Below, one piece after another: positions 1 to 8,190 of a DNA stretch of 64,000 nucleotides (position 1 is its first letter; every line of letters starts with the position of its first letter). Source of the DNA: Alteripontixanthobacter maritimus (GTDB taxonomy: Bacteria > Pseudomonadota > Alphaproteobacteria > Sphingomonadales > Sphingomonadaceae); assembly GCF_003340475.1 (NCBI RefSeq), contig NZ_QBKA01000002.1, positions 1,683,501 through 1,747,500 of the forward strand, written 5' to 3'. A model generated the notes under the pieces. That model had not been told where the DNA came from. It worked only from the letters and a program-made list of their open reading frames with translations, and searched no databases. A program made the position numbers and the translations under genes.

Positions 1-445
1 CAGGGAGCACGGTGAAGTTCGAAAAGGTGGAGCAGCCCATATAGTGGAAGATCGTCTCCCCCTTGTAGCTGAACCGGCTGGTGCCATCCGGCATCACACC
101 GCGCCCCTGCGTTTCGCGAATGGCGCTGCACAGATTGGTCTTGCCCGACAGGCACATCTTACATTCGCGGCATTCAGGCGTGTACAGCGGTATGACGTGA
201 TCGCCCACGGCCACGCTGGTCACGCCCGCACCGATCTCGCGCACGATCCCCGCGCCCTCATGCCCCAGGATCGACGGGAAGATGCCTTCGGAATCCTTGC
301 CGTCCAGCGTGTAACTGTCGGTGTGGCAGATGCCGGTGGCCATCAGTTCGACCAGCACCTCGCCGTCTTTCGGACCTTCCAGATCGACGTCCACGATCTC
401 GAGGGGCTGGTTGGGGGCGAAGGCTACGGCTGCTCTGGTTTTCAT
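1..445 (-). CDS. frmA: S-(hydroxymethyl)glutathione dehydrogenase (class III alcohol dehydrogenase), N-terminal part
   Basis: Reverse-strand translation from the ATG at 445 begins [20 protein letters not shown] and runs about 148 codons off the window edge. It shows the catalytic zinc site [10 protein letters not shown], the GHEGAG motif, and the four-cysteine structural zinc lobe ([15 protein letters not shown]). These are the marks of class III zinc alcohol dehydrogenase, which oxidises the glutathione adduct of formaldehyde with NAD in the cytoplasm. The C-terminal half, including the Rossmann domain, lies outside. Family call is secure from these motifs; adhC is an equally common symbol. 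Confidence 0.93.
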   Translation of the reverse strand, partial: MKTRAAVAFAPNQPLEIVDVDLEGPKDGEVLVELMATGICHTDSYTLDGKDSEGIFPSILGHEGAGIVREIGAGVTSVAVGDHVIPLYTPECRECKMCLSGKTNLCSAIRETQGRGVMPDGTSRFSYKGETIFHYMGCSTFSNFTVLP

Positions 446-560
446 GGAGCAGGCCATACTGCTCCGCATTCGTGCCGCCAACCCGCAGCGGTGATATTCA
501 GCGCAGGCTCAGACGGGATCCTCCACTAATTTCGAGCGATATCAACGGTTCGAGGAAAAC

Positions 561-1010
561 ATGACGAAACGCATTGTTACATCGGTTGCGGCACTCGCGG
601 GAATAGCCCTTGCCAGCCCGGCAGCCGCGCAGGGCATCGAAGATACGGACACGGCAGAAGCCGCCGCCGTGGTGATGGCTGAAAGAATGCGCGATCCCGC
701 AGTACAGGACCGCATGGTCGGCGTGCTAGCGGACCTGATGGACGCGATGCTCGATGTAAAAGTCGGACCGCTGGCAGAAACGCTGGAGGAGTTCGGCGAC
801 GAGCCGGTTGAAGGGATTGACCGCGATGCGACCCTGCGGGATCTCGCCGGACCCGATGCGGAAGATATTCCTGCCGATGTGGCAGAGGAACTGCCGCGCG
901 CGATGGACGCGATGGCAGGCATGACCAAAGGTTTGGCCGCAATGCTGCCTGCGTTGCGGGAGATGGCGAAAACCACGAAAGAAAGTCTTCTGAACGATAG
1001 CCGCTTTTAA
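561..1010 (+). CDS. Small secreted protein of unknown function
   Basis: A 149-residue protein with a clear Sec signal peptide (MTKRIVTSVAALAGIALASP, cleavage probably after AAAQ at about residue 24). The mature part is acidic and helical, rich in Ala, Met, Asp and Glu, with repeated Met-Ala-Asp and Met-Leu patches near the C-terminus (MDAMAGM, AAMLPALREM). I recognise no named family. It is probably periplasmic. Its last 80 or so codons are present a second time at 1916-2148 as a signal-less remnant, so this gene lies at one edge of a tandem duplication. It is divergent from the formaldehyde dehydrogenase gene and convergent with the lipoprotein-like gene that follows. Confidence 0.72.
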   Translation: MTKRIVTSVAALAGIALASPAAAQGIEDTDTAEAAAVVMAERMRDPAVQDRMVGVLADLMDAMLDVKVGPLAETLEEFGDEPVEGIDRDATLRDLAGPDAEDIPADVAEELPRAMDAMAGMTKGLAAMLPALREMAKTTKESLLNDSRF

Positions 1011-1113
1011 TGTCTGGCGCGGTTTAGCATTCTGCAGGCGATCGATACTTTTTAAAGAATTACTTTCCGGAAATCAGCAAAATGGTTAATATGATTTTCA
1101 GACAATGTTTTAT

Positions 1114-1845
1114 TTATCTTGAATTGCCCATTATAAAATCACCCTGTGATAAATCGTTCGCGAGTCTATTATCTGCGCTTATCGTATTTATTCTATTTCC
1201 ATCAAGCATGGTGGAATAGTAATCTGGAAGCCATGGTAGGTAATTTTCAACAATGTTGTGAGTAACCGGATCTTCAGTAATCTGCACAGTGACACGCCGT
1301 AAGTGCACGCCATTACCAAATGTACCCGCCAGGTCGTCAGGATCGACAAGTTTTACGGTAGTTGGAATGGACGAGTTGGCGAAAGTCACCATCATTGGAT
1401 AGCCGGACAGCCGTATGTCCGGTTCGATAAGAGGCCACCGACGCGGCAGGGTCACCTCACCGTCAATCAGCAGCATATTATCAAACCTGTCGGTGTAGCT
1501 TTCGCCAGCCACCTTAGGTGCCGCATCCTGCATTACGATCCCAGCCCAACCAATCTGATCTTCCGAACGCAACAGCGCGAACAGCGTGCCGCCATTTGGC
1601 AGATCGACTGTTACTGCTTCACCGTAAATACTGCGATTGATAGCTTGGCTGCCAGGACTTGAGCCCGGTCGCACCAGTTTTTGCTGCACTTCGATCACAC
1701 TTGATCCGGTACGCAAACCTTCAGGCGTATCGACTTCAACCGTGAGGCGATATCTATAATCGAGCGCGGTGTTGTCAGCACATGCAATCGTCGCGGGCAG
1801 CAGGGCGGCGGCCAATACGGCCTTCAAGATAGATCGGCGTTCCAT
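1114..1845 (-). CDS. Lipoprotein-like protein of unknown function, copy 1
   Basis: Translation from the chosen ATG at 1845 starts MERRSILKAVLAAALLPATIAC: a twin-Arg-like pair, a hydrophobic stretch, then TIAC, which could serve as a lipobox. The open frame continues upstream to 1893, but that extra stretch overlaps the duplicated dehydrogenase tail and was not used. The mature domain has segments such as LTVEVDTP, VIEVQQKL, VTVDLPNGG and VTVQITEDPVT, suggesting beta structure. It is paralogous to 2214-2918: almost identical for about the first 65 residues, then diverging. I know no function. The surrounding DNA is AT-richer than the window average. Confidence 0.68.
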   Translation of the reverse strand: MERRSILKAVLAAALLPATIACADNTALDYRYRLTVEVDTPEGLRTGSSVIEVQQKLVRPGSSPGSQAINRSIYGEAVTVDLPNGGTLFALLRSEDQIGWAGIVMQDAAPKVAGESYTDRFDNMLLIDGEVTLPRRWPLIEPDIRLSGYPMMVTFANSSIPTTVKLVDPDDLAGTFGNGVHLRRVTVQITEDPVTHNIVENYLPWLPDYYSTMLDGNRINTISADNRLANDLSQGDFIMGNSR

Positions 1846-1877
1846 CCGACAGCCCATAAACGCATCGTATTTACAAT

Positions 1878-1915
1878 TACATACTGCGCGCAATCAGCAT
1901 TTTCATGATTTCGTT
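1878..1915 (-). pseudogene. Remnant of acyl-CoA dehydrogenase 3' end
   Basis: These bases match the last dozen codons of the intact dehydrogenase gene at 2950-2987, encoding NEIMKMLIARSM, with a TAA in place of the TGA stop. Upstream sequence in gene orientation is missing: at 1915/1916 the match ends abruptly and similarity to the middle of the small secreted-protein gene begins. This is the novel joint of the tandem duplication. It is not a functional gene. Confidence 0.75.
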
Positions 1916-2148
1916 TGGGAGAAGCATTGGAGGAGTTCGGCGACGAGCCGGTCAAGGGGCTCGATCGTGACACGACCCTGCGGGGTCTCGCCGGACCCGA
2001 TGCCGACAATATGCCTGGTGAACTGGCGGAGGAACTGCCGCGCGCGATGGACGCGATGGCTGACACGGCGAAGGGCTTCGCCGCGATGCTGCCAGCGTTG
2101 CGGGAGATGGGGCGCGACAGGCGGCGGACTTTGGAAAAGATGCTTTGA
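1916..2148 (+). pseudogene. 5'-truncated copy of the small secreted-protein gene
   Basis: The reading frame is closely similar to the 3' part of 561-1010 (shared segments LEEFGDEPV, LAGPDA, EELPRAMDAMA, FAAMLPALREM) but lacks the signal peptide and about the first 70 codons. The only start in frame is a TTG at 1915, right at the duplication joint and without a convincing Shine-Dalgarno sequence. The C-terminus diverges (RRRTLEKML). I treat it as a remnant, although the frame remains open and could in principle give a 77-residue cytoplasmic product. Confidence 0.7.
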
Positions 2149-2213
2149 CCGCGAGTAGTGATTAAAATTTCAGCATAATTCTTTTATAAATAAGATTTTT
2201 CCATTGCACAGGC

Positions 2214-2918
2214 TTATTCCTTCAAAAACATTCCGTCTAAATCACCAACTGGCAATCCACTTGGGAAGTCATCCTTCGTCAATTGACGATCGAAGGGTTT
2301 GTAAAGCCACCTTAACTTTTTGCTAATGCTATTGGTCACCGGATCGTCAGTGATCTGGACTGTGATGCGCTGAAGGTTCACCCTATGACCGAATTTTTCA
2401 TCTAAATTATCGGGATCTACGATCTGTACGCTGGAGGGATCGTTGGGGTCGGTGAAGGTTACCAAAAATGGATAGCCGGATAGCTTTAGATCGAAATCGT
2501 TAATTGACCAGTAGCGTGGCAATTTTACTTCACCATCGATCAATAGCATATTGTCGAACGTCTCCTGATGAATTTCGCCCGACACTTTAGGGGCTGCCTG
2601 CTGCATCACGCTGGCCGCCCAATCGATCTGATCTTCTGAGCTTAACAGCGCAAACAGAGTGCCGCCGTTTGGCAGATCAACCGTCACAGCTTCGCCATAC
2701 GCCCTACGACTGACTATGACGCTGCTTGGGTTAGCGCCGGATCGCACCAACTTCTGCCGCACTTCGATCACACTCGAGCCGGTACGCAGGCCGTCAGGCG
2801 TGTCCACTTCCACCGTCAGACGGTACCGATAATCCGGCGCGGTGTTGTCAGCGCACGCGATTGTCGCGGGCAGCAGGGCAGTGGCCAATACGGCCTTCAA
2901 GATAGATCGGCGTTCCAT
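2214..2918 (-). CDS. Lipoprotein-like protein of unknown function, copy 2
   Basis: Paralogue of 1114-1845. From the ATG at 2918 it begins MERRSILKAVLATALLPATIAC, with the same possible Tat-like/lipobox export signal, then conserved LTVEVDTP, VIEVRQKLVR, AVTVDLPNGGTLFALL, NMLLIDGEV and VQITDDPVT. The last third differs from copy 1 and ends with a different tail. A longer frame to 2966 would overlap the dehydrogenase coding end, so the internal ATG is preferred. It lies directly downstream of the acyl-CoA dehydrogenase on the same strand and could be co-transcribed with it. No known family is recognised. Confidence 0.7.
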   Translation of the reverse strand: MERRSILKAVLATALLPATIACADNTAPDYRYRLTVEVDTPDGLRTGSSVIEVRQKLVRSGANPSSVIVSRRAYGEAVTVDLPNGGTLFALLSSEDQIDWAASVMQQAAPKVSGEIHQETFDNMLLIDGEVKLPRYWSINDFDLKLSGYPFLVTFTDPNDPSSVQIVDPDNLDEKFGHRVNLQRITVQITDDPVTNSISKKLRWLYKPFDRQLTKDDFPSGLPVGDLDGMFLKE

Positions 2919-2949
2919 CCGACAGCCCATAAACGCATCATATTTACAA

Positions 2950-4113
2950 TCACATACTGCGCGCAATCAGCATTTTCATGATTTCGTTGCTGCCGCCGAA
3001 GATGCGGCTGATGCGGCTGTCGCGGTACATTCTGGCGATGGGGTAATCGTTGATGTAGCCCCAGCCGCCATGCAGTTGCAGGCATTTGTCCACTACTTCG
3101 CCCTGCAATTCGGTGCACCAGTATTTCGCCGCTGCTGCCGCGTCGGGCGATAGCTCGCCTTCCAGATGGCGTGCGATGCAGTCATTGACGAACACTTTGG
3201 CTGCCATCCCCTTCGCCTTCAGTTCGGCGAGCACGAATTGCGTGTTCTGGAAATCCCAGATGGTCTGGCCGAACGCCTTGCGGTTCTTGACGTAATCCAG
3301 CGTGGTTTCCAGAGCCTTTTCGATTGTGAGCACCGCGCCCTGAGCGATGAGCAGCCGTTCCTGCCCCAGTTCGCCCATCAGCTGCGCAAAGCCGCGCCCT
3401 TCCTCACCGCCCAGCACATTTTCCGCTGGTACGAACACATCATCGAAGAACAGTTCCGACGTGTCGGACGCGTCCATTCCGATCTTGTCCAGCTTCTTGC
3501 CGCGTGCGAAGCCGTCCGCGCCTTCTGTTTCGAGGCACATTAGCGAAATGCCCTTGCCGCGTGCATCCGGATCGGTCTTCGCCACCACAATGATGAAATC
3601 TGCGACCTGGCCGTTGGAGATGAAGGTCTTGGACCCGTTCAATCGGTAGCCATTGCCGTCCTTTAGAGCGGTAGTACTAATCGATTGCAGGTCCGACCCG
3701 ACGCCCGGTTCGCTCATCGCGATGGCCGTCACCAGCTCGCCCGATACCATCTTGGGCAGCCAGCGTTTCTTCTGTTCCTCCGTCCCGTGCCGCACGATGT
3801 AGGGTACGCAGATGACGTTATGGAGCGACGCGTTAAAGCCGCCCGCACCGTGCTTGGCCGTCTGGTTCACCACCACCATATCGTGCCGGAAATCGCCGCC
3901 ATGGCCGCCATATTCCTCGGGCACTGACACGCCAAGCAAGCCCGCCTCGCCAGCCTCATGCCAGAATTCACGCTCGCACTGGCCCGCCTCTTCCCAGCTT
4001 TTCTTGCGTTTGTCCGAAAGGTTGCGCTGGAAGAATTTGTCCACCGCATCGTCGAACACCGAAATCTCTTCGTCGGCCATGAATGCGGGTTCGGGAATGT
4101 TGAGTGCGGACAT
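2950..4113 (-). CDS. Acyl-CoA dehydrogenase (long-chain/LCAD-like)
   Basis: FAD-dependent flavoenzyme catalysing alpha,beta-dehydrogenation of acyl-CoA in beta-oxidation. Family signatures are AIAMSEPGVGSDLQS (FAD and substrate binding), LHGGWGYINDYPIARMYRD and GGSNEIMKMLIAR at the C-terminus. The medium-chain-type catalytic Glu near the C-terminus is replaced by Gly (FGGSNEI), while an ELGQERLL segment provides the Glu at the position used by LCAD and isovaleryl-CoA dehydrogenase types. Start chosen at ATG 4113 (MSALNIPEPAF) because AAAGG precedes it at suitable spacing; the frame is open to 4176. Its last codons are duplicated at 1878-1915. Natural substrate unknown. Confidence 0.9.
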   Translation of the reverse strand: MSALNIPEPAFMADEEISVFDDAVDKFFQRNLSDKRKKSWEEAGQCEREFWHEAGEAGLLGVSVPEEYGGHGGDFRHDMVVVNQTAKHGAGGFNASLHNVICVPYIVRHGTEEQKKRWLPKMVSGELVTAIAMSEPGVGSDLQSISTTALKDGNGYRLNGSKTFISNGQVADFIIVVAKTDPDARGKGISLMCLETEGADGFARGKKLDKIGMDASDTSELFFDDVFVPAENVLGGEEGRGFAQLMGELGQERLLIAQGAVLTIEKALETTLDYVKNRKAFGQTIWDFQNTQFVLAELKAKGMAAKVFVNDCIARHLEGELSPDAAAAAKYWCTELQGEVVDKCLQLHGGWGYINDYPIARMYRDSRISRIFGGSNEIMKMLIARSM

Positions 4114-4189
4114 CGGGCGACCTTTCGCAAAGTGTAAGCTTGGCAACGGTATCGCCCGACCGATTGCATATTGCAACTGTCTTAGGTCG

Positions 4190-5722
4190 TCAGGCTTCGT
4201 TGTCTTCTACCATCTCTATACGGCTGTTGACGCCCAGCGCGGCAGCGAGATTGGCCAGATCCTTATCGGTCCCGGCGTTGCGGAGCGGCGACAGTTCTTC
4301 ATCGATCCGCAGGGTCAACATATCATCCTCGATCAGCAGTTTGGAATGCACGATCGATCCAATCGAGCAACCTGCGAACCGGCGGCATAGCCTGGTGGCA
4401 AGACCCCAGACCTGCGCCTCCTTCAGAGCTTCATCGCTCGCGATCAGGGTCAATGCCGACGGCAGCGACAGCTTGCCCGTCTGCGCCAGCAATGCGGCGC
4501 CCAGCATCCCTCGCTGCTCCGCCGAGAGAGCAATCCAGCGTTTGTGCAAAGCCCAGTCGAGCACCTGTTTGCGGCGCAGGTTCGGTTCCAGCGTCTGGCT
4601 GGCGAAGCTGAGCAGGATTGCCGACACCCGCACTCGCTCGTCGCCCGGATGGAACCGCCCACGCAGTTGCGAGGACCAGCCTGCCACCATCGTAGCCATG
4701 CGCAACGATCCGGCCAGGTCCTGGGTAAAATCGCTCACGCCCGCGATCAGCGGATCCTGCGCCTGGCGCGTGTCTTCCAACCGGCCGAACAAAAGCCCTT
4801 CGCGCAGTCCCCAGGCCGAAATGACAATCCGGGCGGGGTCCAGATCCTTGAACAACACCTCGAGTAGCGCGGCTGCATCGGGCAGCATCGCAAGGCGGGA
4901 GGAGGTGATGGCGGATATCTCCGACAGATCGGACACACTTGTGCCCGACAGAGTGCGCGCATGTTTCAACCCGGCTTTGGCAGAGAATTCGAACCCGTGC
5001 GCATCGTCCAGCGGGGTATCGGTTTGCAGCATCACATAGCGCCCGAACGCCCGCAAAGCCCCGCCTACAAGGTAGAGCGGGCGGCCTTCGGGCAGTTTGT
5101 ATCCCGAAGCCGCGAGCAGTTGACGCAGCCGCTTAGCCAGCGCCTTTTCCCCGGATGCCCGGATGGCCGGCAGGCGCAGGGTACCGAGCGGCAGGCTGAC
5201 ACCATGTTTAATGCCATCCGCATTGATCTCGACGATTTCCAGGCTGCCCCCGCCAAGGTCGAGAGCTACGCCTTCGGCACCCGGAAATGCGCCTGAGACG
5301 CCGACGGCACTGGCCTGCGCCTCCTGCTCTCCCGTCAGAACACGCAAATCCAGCCCAAGCTCACGGACGGCAGCAGCAAACTCGGGACCATTCGCCGCGT
5401 CGCGCACGGCGGCGGTGGCAACGGTTTCCACGTCGCTCGTTTCAAGTTCTTCCAGCAGCATCACGAACCGACGCAGGCCCGCCAGCGCCATGTCCCACGA
5501 TTCCGCGCCGATGCGCCCGGTTTCTTCCAGCTCGCTTCCCAGCCTTGCCGTCACTTTCTCGTTATGGATCACACGCGGAGCCCGCAACGCGCCACCGAAC
5601 ACCACCAGCCGCACTGTGTTCGAACCGATATCGATAATGGCGCGCCGATCCCCGCGGTTATGGCCGTTGGTCTTTCTGCCGGACCTTTGCATGGCGGGGC
5701 GTAGTCCGGAGGTTTGGCTCAT
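4190..5722 (-). CDS. ppx: Exopolyphosphatase (Ppx/GppA family)
   Basis: A 510-residue protein of the ASKHA fold. The first phosphate-binding motif DIGSNTVRLVVFGG is near residue 30 and the second, ALDLGGGSLEIVEI, near residue 145, followed by a long HD-like C-terminal helical domain. It hydrolyses terminal phosphates from inorganic polyphosphate. The gene starts 6 bp after the ppk1 stop, so synthesis and degradation enzymes are expressed as one operon. Length matches the full-length two-domain Ppx rather than short actinobacterial forms. A second family member is at 45592-46869. GppA-type pppGpp hydrolysis cannot be excluded from sequence, but the ppk context favours polyphosphate. Confidence 0.92.
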   Translation of the reverse strand: MSQTSGLRPAMQRSGRKTNGHNRGDRRAIIDIGSNTVRLVVFGGALRAPRVIHNEKVTARLGSELEETGRIGAESWDMALAGLRRFVMLLEELETSDVETVATAAVRDAANGPEFAAAVRELGLDLRVLTGEQEAQASAVGVSGAFPGAEGVALDLGGGSLEIVEINADGIKHGVSLPLGTLRLPAIRASGEKALAKRLRQLLAASGYKLPEGRPLYLVGGALRAFGRYVMLQTDTPLDDAHGFEFSAKAGLKHARTLSGTSVSDLSEISAITSSRLAMLPDAAALLEVLFKDLDPARIVISAWGLREGLLFGRLEDTRQAQDPLIAGVSDFTQDLAGSLRMATMVAGWSSQLRGRFHPGDERVRVSAILLSFASQTLEPNLRRKQVLDWALHKRWIALSAEQRGMLGAALLAQTGKLSLPSALTLIASDEALKEAQVWGLATRLCRRFAGCSIGSIVHSKLLIEDDMLTLRIDEELSPLRNAGTDKDLANLAAALGVNSRIEMVEDNEA

Positions 5723-5728
5723 CGGCGT

Positions 5729-7996
5729 TCATGATCCCTGGCTTAGCGATAGTCGCGGGACATCTTCGCCGCTTACCAGCGCGCTGCCCCGGCCGGACAG
5801 TGACGGATTGGTCATGAAATAGCGATGCACGTCGAAAAGTTTTTCGCCGCTTTCCACCCGCCCGTAACTACCATCGGGCTGCGCCCGCCAGCTGCGGGCG
5901 GTATCCAGCAGGTTCGCCTGCATGACCTGTTCCAGCACCTGATCGTGGATGGTGCGATTACGCAAGGGCACCAGTACCTCCACCCGGCGGTCGAGATTGC
6001 GGCCCATCAGATCGGCGGACGAGATGTACACCCGCGCTTTCGCACTGGGCAACGTGGCCCCGTTGGCAAAGACATAGATGCGGCTGTGTTCGAGAAAGCG
6101 TCCGATAATGGAGCGGACCTCGATGTTTTCCGACAGTCCTTCCACCCCTGCGCGCAGGCAACATATCCCGCGTATCACCAGTTCGGCCCGCACGCCTGCC
6201 GCACTCGCTTCGTAAAGTTTGTCGATTATTGCCTGATCGGTGAGCGAATTCATTTTCGCCCAGATTCCGCTTGGCCGCCCGCCTTTGGCGTTCTCTATTT
6301 CGCGGTCGATACAGGCGGTCAGTTGCTCGCGAAGATTGGCTGGCGATATACTTAAAAGCTCGGTGCGTTCGGGCTTCACGTAGCCGGTAATGAAGTTGAA
6401 CAGCTTGCCAGCATCGCGCGCCGCTTTCGGATCGTCTGTGAAGAAGCTGAGATCGGTATAGATGCGGGCGTTTACGGGGTGATAATTTCCAGTGCCGAAA
6501 TGGCAGTATGTGCGGTAGCCAGAGGCGCCCGCATCCCCATCGCCATCGCCATCGCCGCTGCGTTCGCGCCGCACCACCATCGAAACCTTGGCATGGGTCT
6601 TCCAATCCACGAAACCGTAGATGACCTGCACGCCTGCGCTTTCCAGCTGGCTTGCCCAGAGCAGGTTCTGCTCCTCGTCGAAGCGTGCCTTCAGTTCCAC
6701 CACAGCGGTCACAGCCTTGCCGGCTTCGGCTGCCGCGATGAGGGCTGACACAACGCTGGACTGCGTGCCGGCACGGTACAGCGTCTGCTTGATCGCCACC
6801 ACATCGGGATCGCGTGCCGCTTGCTTGAGGAAATCGACCACCACTTCGAAGCTTTCATAAGGGTGGTGGACGATGAACTCCTTTTCGCGGATCGCGGCGA
6901 AGCAATCGCCGTCGTGCTGCGCGATGCGTTCGGGATAACGCGGCGTGTAGGGTTCGAATTTAAGGTCCGGACGGTCGGTTTCGACCAGCTCCGCCAACGC
7001 CTCGAACCCGATCAGACCGTCCGCCGCATGGACCCGCATATCGTCCAGCCCCAAATGCTCGCGCAGGACACTCTCGGCCGACGGACTCAAATCGCCCGAC
7101 ACTTCCAGCAGGATTATGGTCCCGCGCCGCCTGCGCTGGATCGCCGTGCGATAAAAACGGACTAAGTCCTCCGCCTCCTCCTCGATTTCGATATCGCTGT
7201 CCCGAAGCACGCGGAACACGCAGCTCGACTGGACGGAGAAGCCGGCAAACAGGACATCCCCATGGCGGCGAAGCAGGCGTTCGATGCTGATATAGCGTGC
7301 GGTGACGGGCTGGGCATCCGGTGCCCCGTCGGTGCCCTCAGTACCACTTCCTGGTATGTCCGGCAGCCGGATGAAGCGCGGCAGCGATTGCGGGACCAGC
7401 ACCATCTGCAGCACTTGTTCGCTGTCGTCATCCCGCTGCAGCGCGAATAGAATACCCATCCCGCGATTATGGACAAAGGGAAACGGATGCGCCGGGTCGA
7501 TTGCCTGCGGTGTGATGACGGGCTGCAGGGTTTCCCTGAAATAGCGTTTCAGCCAGCGCGCGGTTTCGGGATCCTGCCGTTCGTCGCCCAGGACTTCCAC
7601 TCCCGCCTCAGTCAGCTCGCCGTGAAGCCTCGACCATTCATGCGATTGCCGTTCGAGCAGGACGGATAACTCGGCATGGATTGCCGACAACTGTTGGGTG
7701 GGCGTACGGCCGTCGATGGACAATTCCTCGATCCCGCGCCGCTCCTGCCCGACAAGGCCTGCCACCCGCACCATGACGAATTCATCGAGATTGCTTCCGG
7801 AGATCGACAGGAACCGCAACCGCTCGAGCAAAGGGTGTTCGCGATTGGCCGCCTCTTCCAGAACTCTCGTGTTAAATGCCAGCCAGCTTAATTCGCGGTT
7901 GTGGTACCGATCCGCCGCCGAGGCGGATGCGATGCGTGGTTCGGGATCAGCTGAGGTGCGCCCGGTGACAGGTGACTCGTTATCGGCAGCGGGCAT
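5729..7996 (-). CDS. ppk1: Polyphosphate kinase 1
   Basis: A 755-residue protein that polymerises the gamma-phosphate of ATP into polyphosphate. The N-terminal domain starts RELSWLAFNTRVLEEA and ISGSNLDEFVMVRVAG; the catalytic half contains VVELKARFDEEQNL, DWKTHAKVSMVVRRE and the YCHFGTGNYHP segment that in Ppk1 enzymes includes the autophosphorylated histidine region. The C-terminus shows EVLVPLRN and ANLLDTARSW. A Gly-Asp repeat insertion (GDGDGDGD), encoded by a short tandem repeat, separates RRERS from the YRTYCHFG motif; it is probably a surface loop. First gene of the ppk1-ppx operon. I could not identify a clear Pho box upstream. Confidence 0.96.
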   Translation of the reverse strand: MPAADNESPVTGRTSADPEPRIASASAADRYHNRELSWLAFNTRVLEEAANREHPLLERLRFLSISGSNLDEFVMVRVAGLVGQERRGIEELSIDGRTPTQQLSAIHAELSVLLERQSHEWSRLHGELTEAGVEVLGDERQDPETARWLKRYFRETLQPVITPQAIDPAHPFPFVHNRGMGILFALQRDDDSEQVLQMVLVPQSLPRFIRLPDIPGSGTEGTDGAPDAQPVTARYISIERLLRRHGDVLFAGFSVQSSCVFRVLRDSDIEIEEEAEDLVRFYRTAIQRRRRGTIILLEVSGDLSPSAESVLREHLGLDDMRVHAADGLIGFEALAELVETDRPDLKFEPYTPRYPERIAQHDGDCFAAIREKEFIVHHPYESFEVVVDFLKQAARDPDVVAIKQTLYRAGTQSSVVSALIAAAEAGKAVTAVVELKARFDEEQNLLWASQLESAGVQVIYGFVDWKTHAKVSMVVRRERSGDGDGDGDAGASGYRTYCHFGTGNYHPVNARIYTDLSFFTDDPKAARDAGKLFNFITGYVKPERTELLSISPANLREQLTACIDREIENAKGGRPSGIWAKMNSLTDQAIIDKLYEASAAGVRAELVIRGICCLRAGVEGLSENIEVRSIIGRFLEHSRIYVFANGATLPSAKARVYISSADLMGRNLDRRVEVLVPLRNRTIHDQVLEQVMQANLLDTARSWRAQPDGSYGRVESGEKLFDVHRYFMTNPSLSGRGSALVSGEDVPRLSLSQGS
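6533..6556 (-). repeat. In-frame hexanucleotide repeat in ppk1
   Basis: About four tandem units of ATCGCC (first unit imperfect, ATCCCC) on the plus strand, encoding the Gly-Asp repeat in Ppk1. Because the unit is six bases, slippage would add or remove Gly-Asp pairs without shifting the frame. Confidence 0.75.
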
Positions 7997-8190
7997 GGCG
8001 TGCAGGACTACTCCAAAAGCGGTTTGTTACAGCGCGATTGTTGCGCCGCCGTGACAGGGTTGATTGTTCCTGCGTCCATCGCCCGGCTGCCCGACTGCGC
8101 CCTATGGTAAACGCTTCGGTAACCAATTTCCATCAGTACCGGCAGGGTGTGGCTGTTCCATAGCTTGGAGCGGCCCGTGGGAGGCGGTAC

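Larger units (their letters stand above)
772..2990. repeat. Diverged tandem duplication (two units of about 1.1 kb)
   Basis: Unit 1 is roughly 772-1915 and unit 2 roughly 1916-2990. Each holds, in the same order and orientation, the 3' part of the small secreted-protein gene (+), a lipoprotein-like gene (-) and the final codons of the acyl-CoA dehydrogenase gene (-). In unit 1 only the last dozen codons of the dehydrogenase are present (1878-1915); they abut the truncated second copy of the secreted-protein gene at 1915/1916. Only one copy each of the full secreted gene (left) and full dehydrogenase (right) exists, as expected for one tandem duplication with breakpoints inside those two genes. 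Confidence 0.85.

Noticed and set aside
542-976. Minus-strand 144-residue open frame opposite the small secreted protein
   Set aside because: Ser/Ala-rich shadow typical of the antisense of a GC-rich gene; the plus frame has a signal peptide and a duplicated homologue.
4104-5039. Plus-strand 311-residue frame over ppx
   Set aside because: Low-complexity Arg/Ser-rich product fully antisense to the clear ppx motifs.
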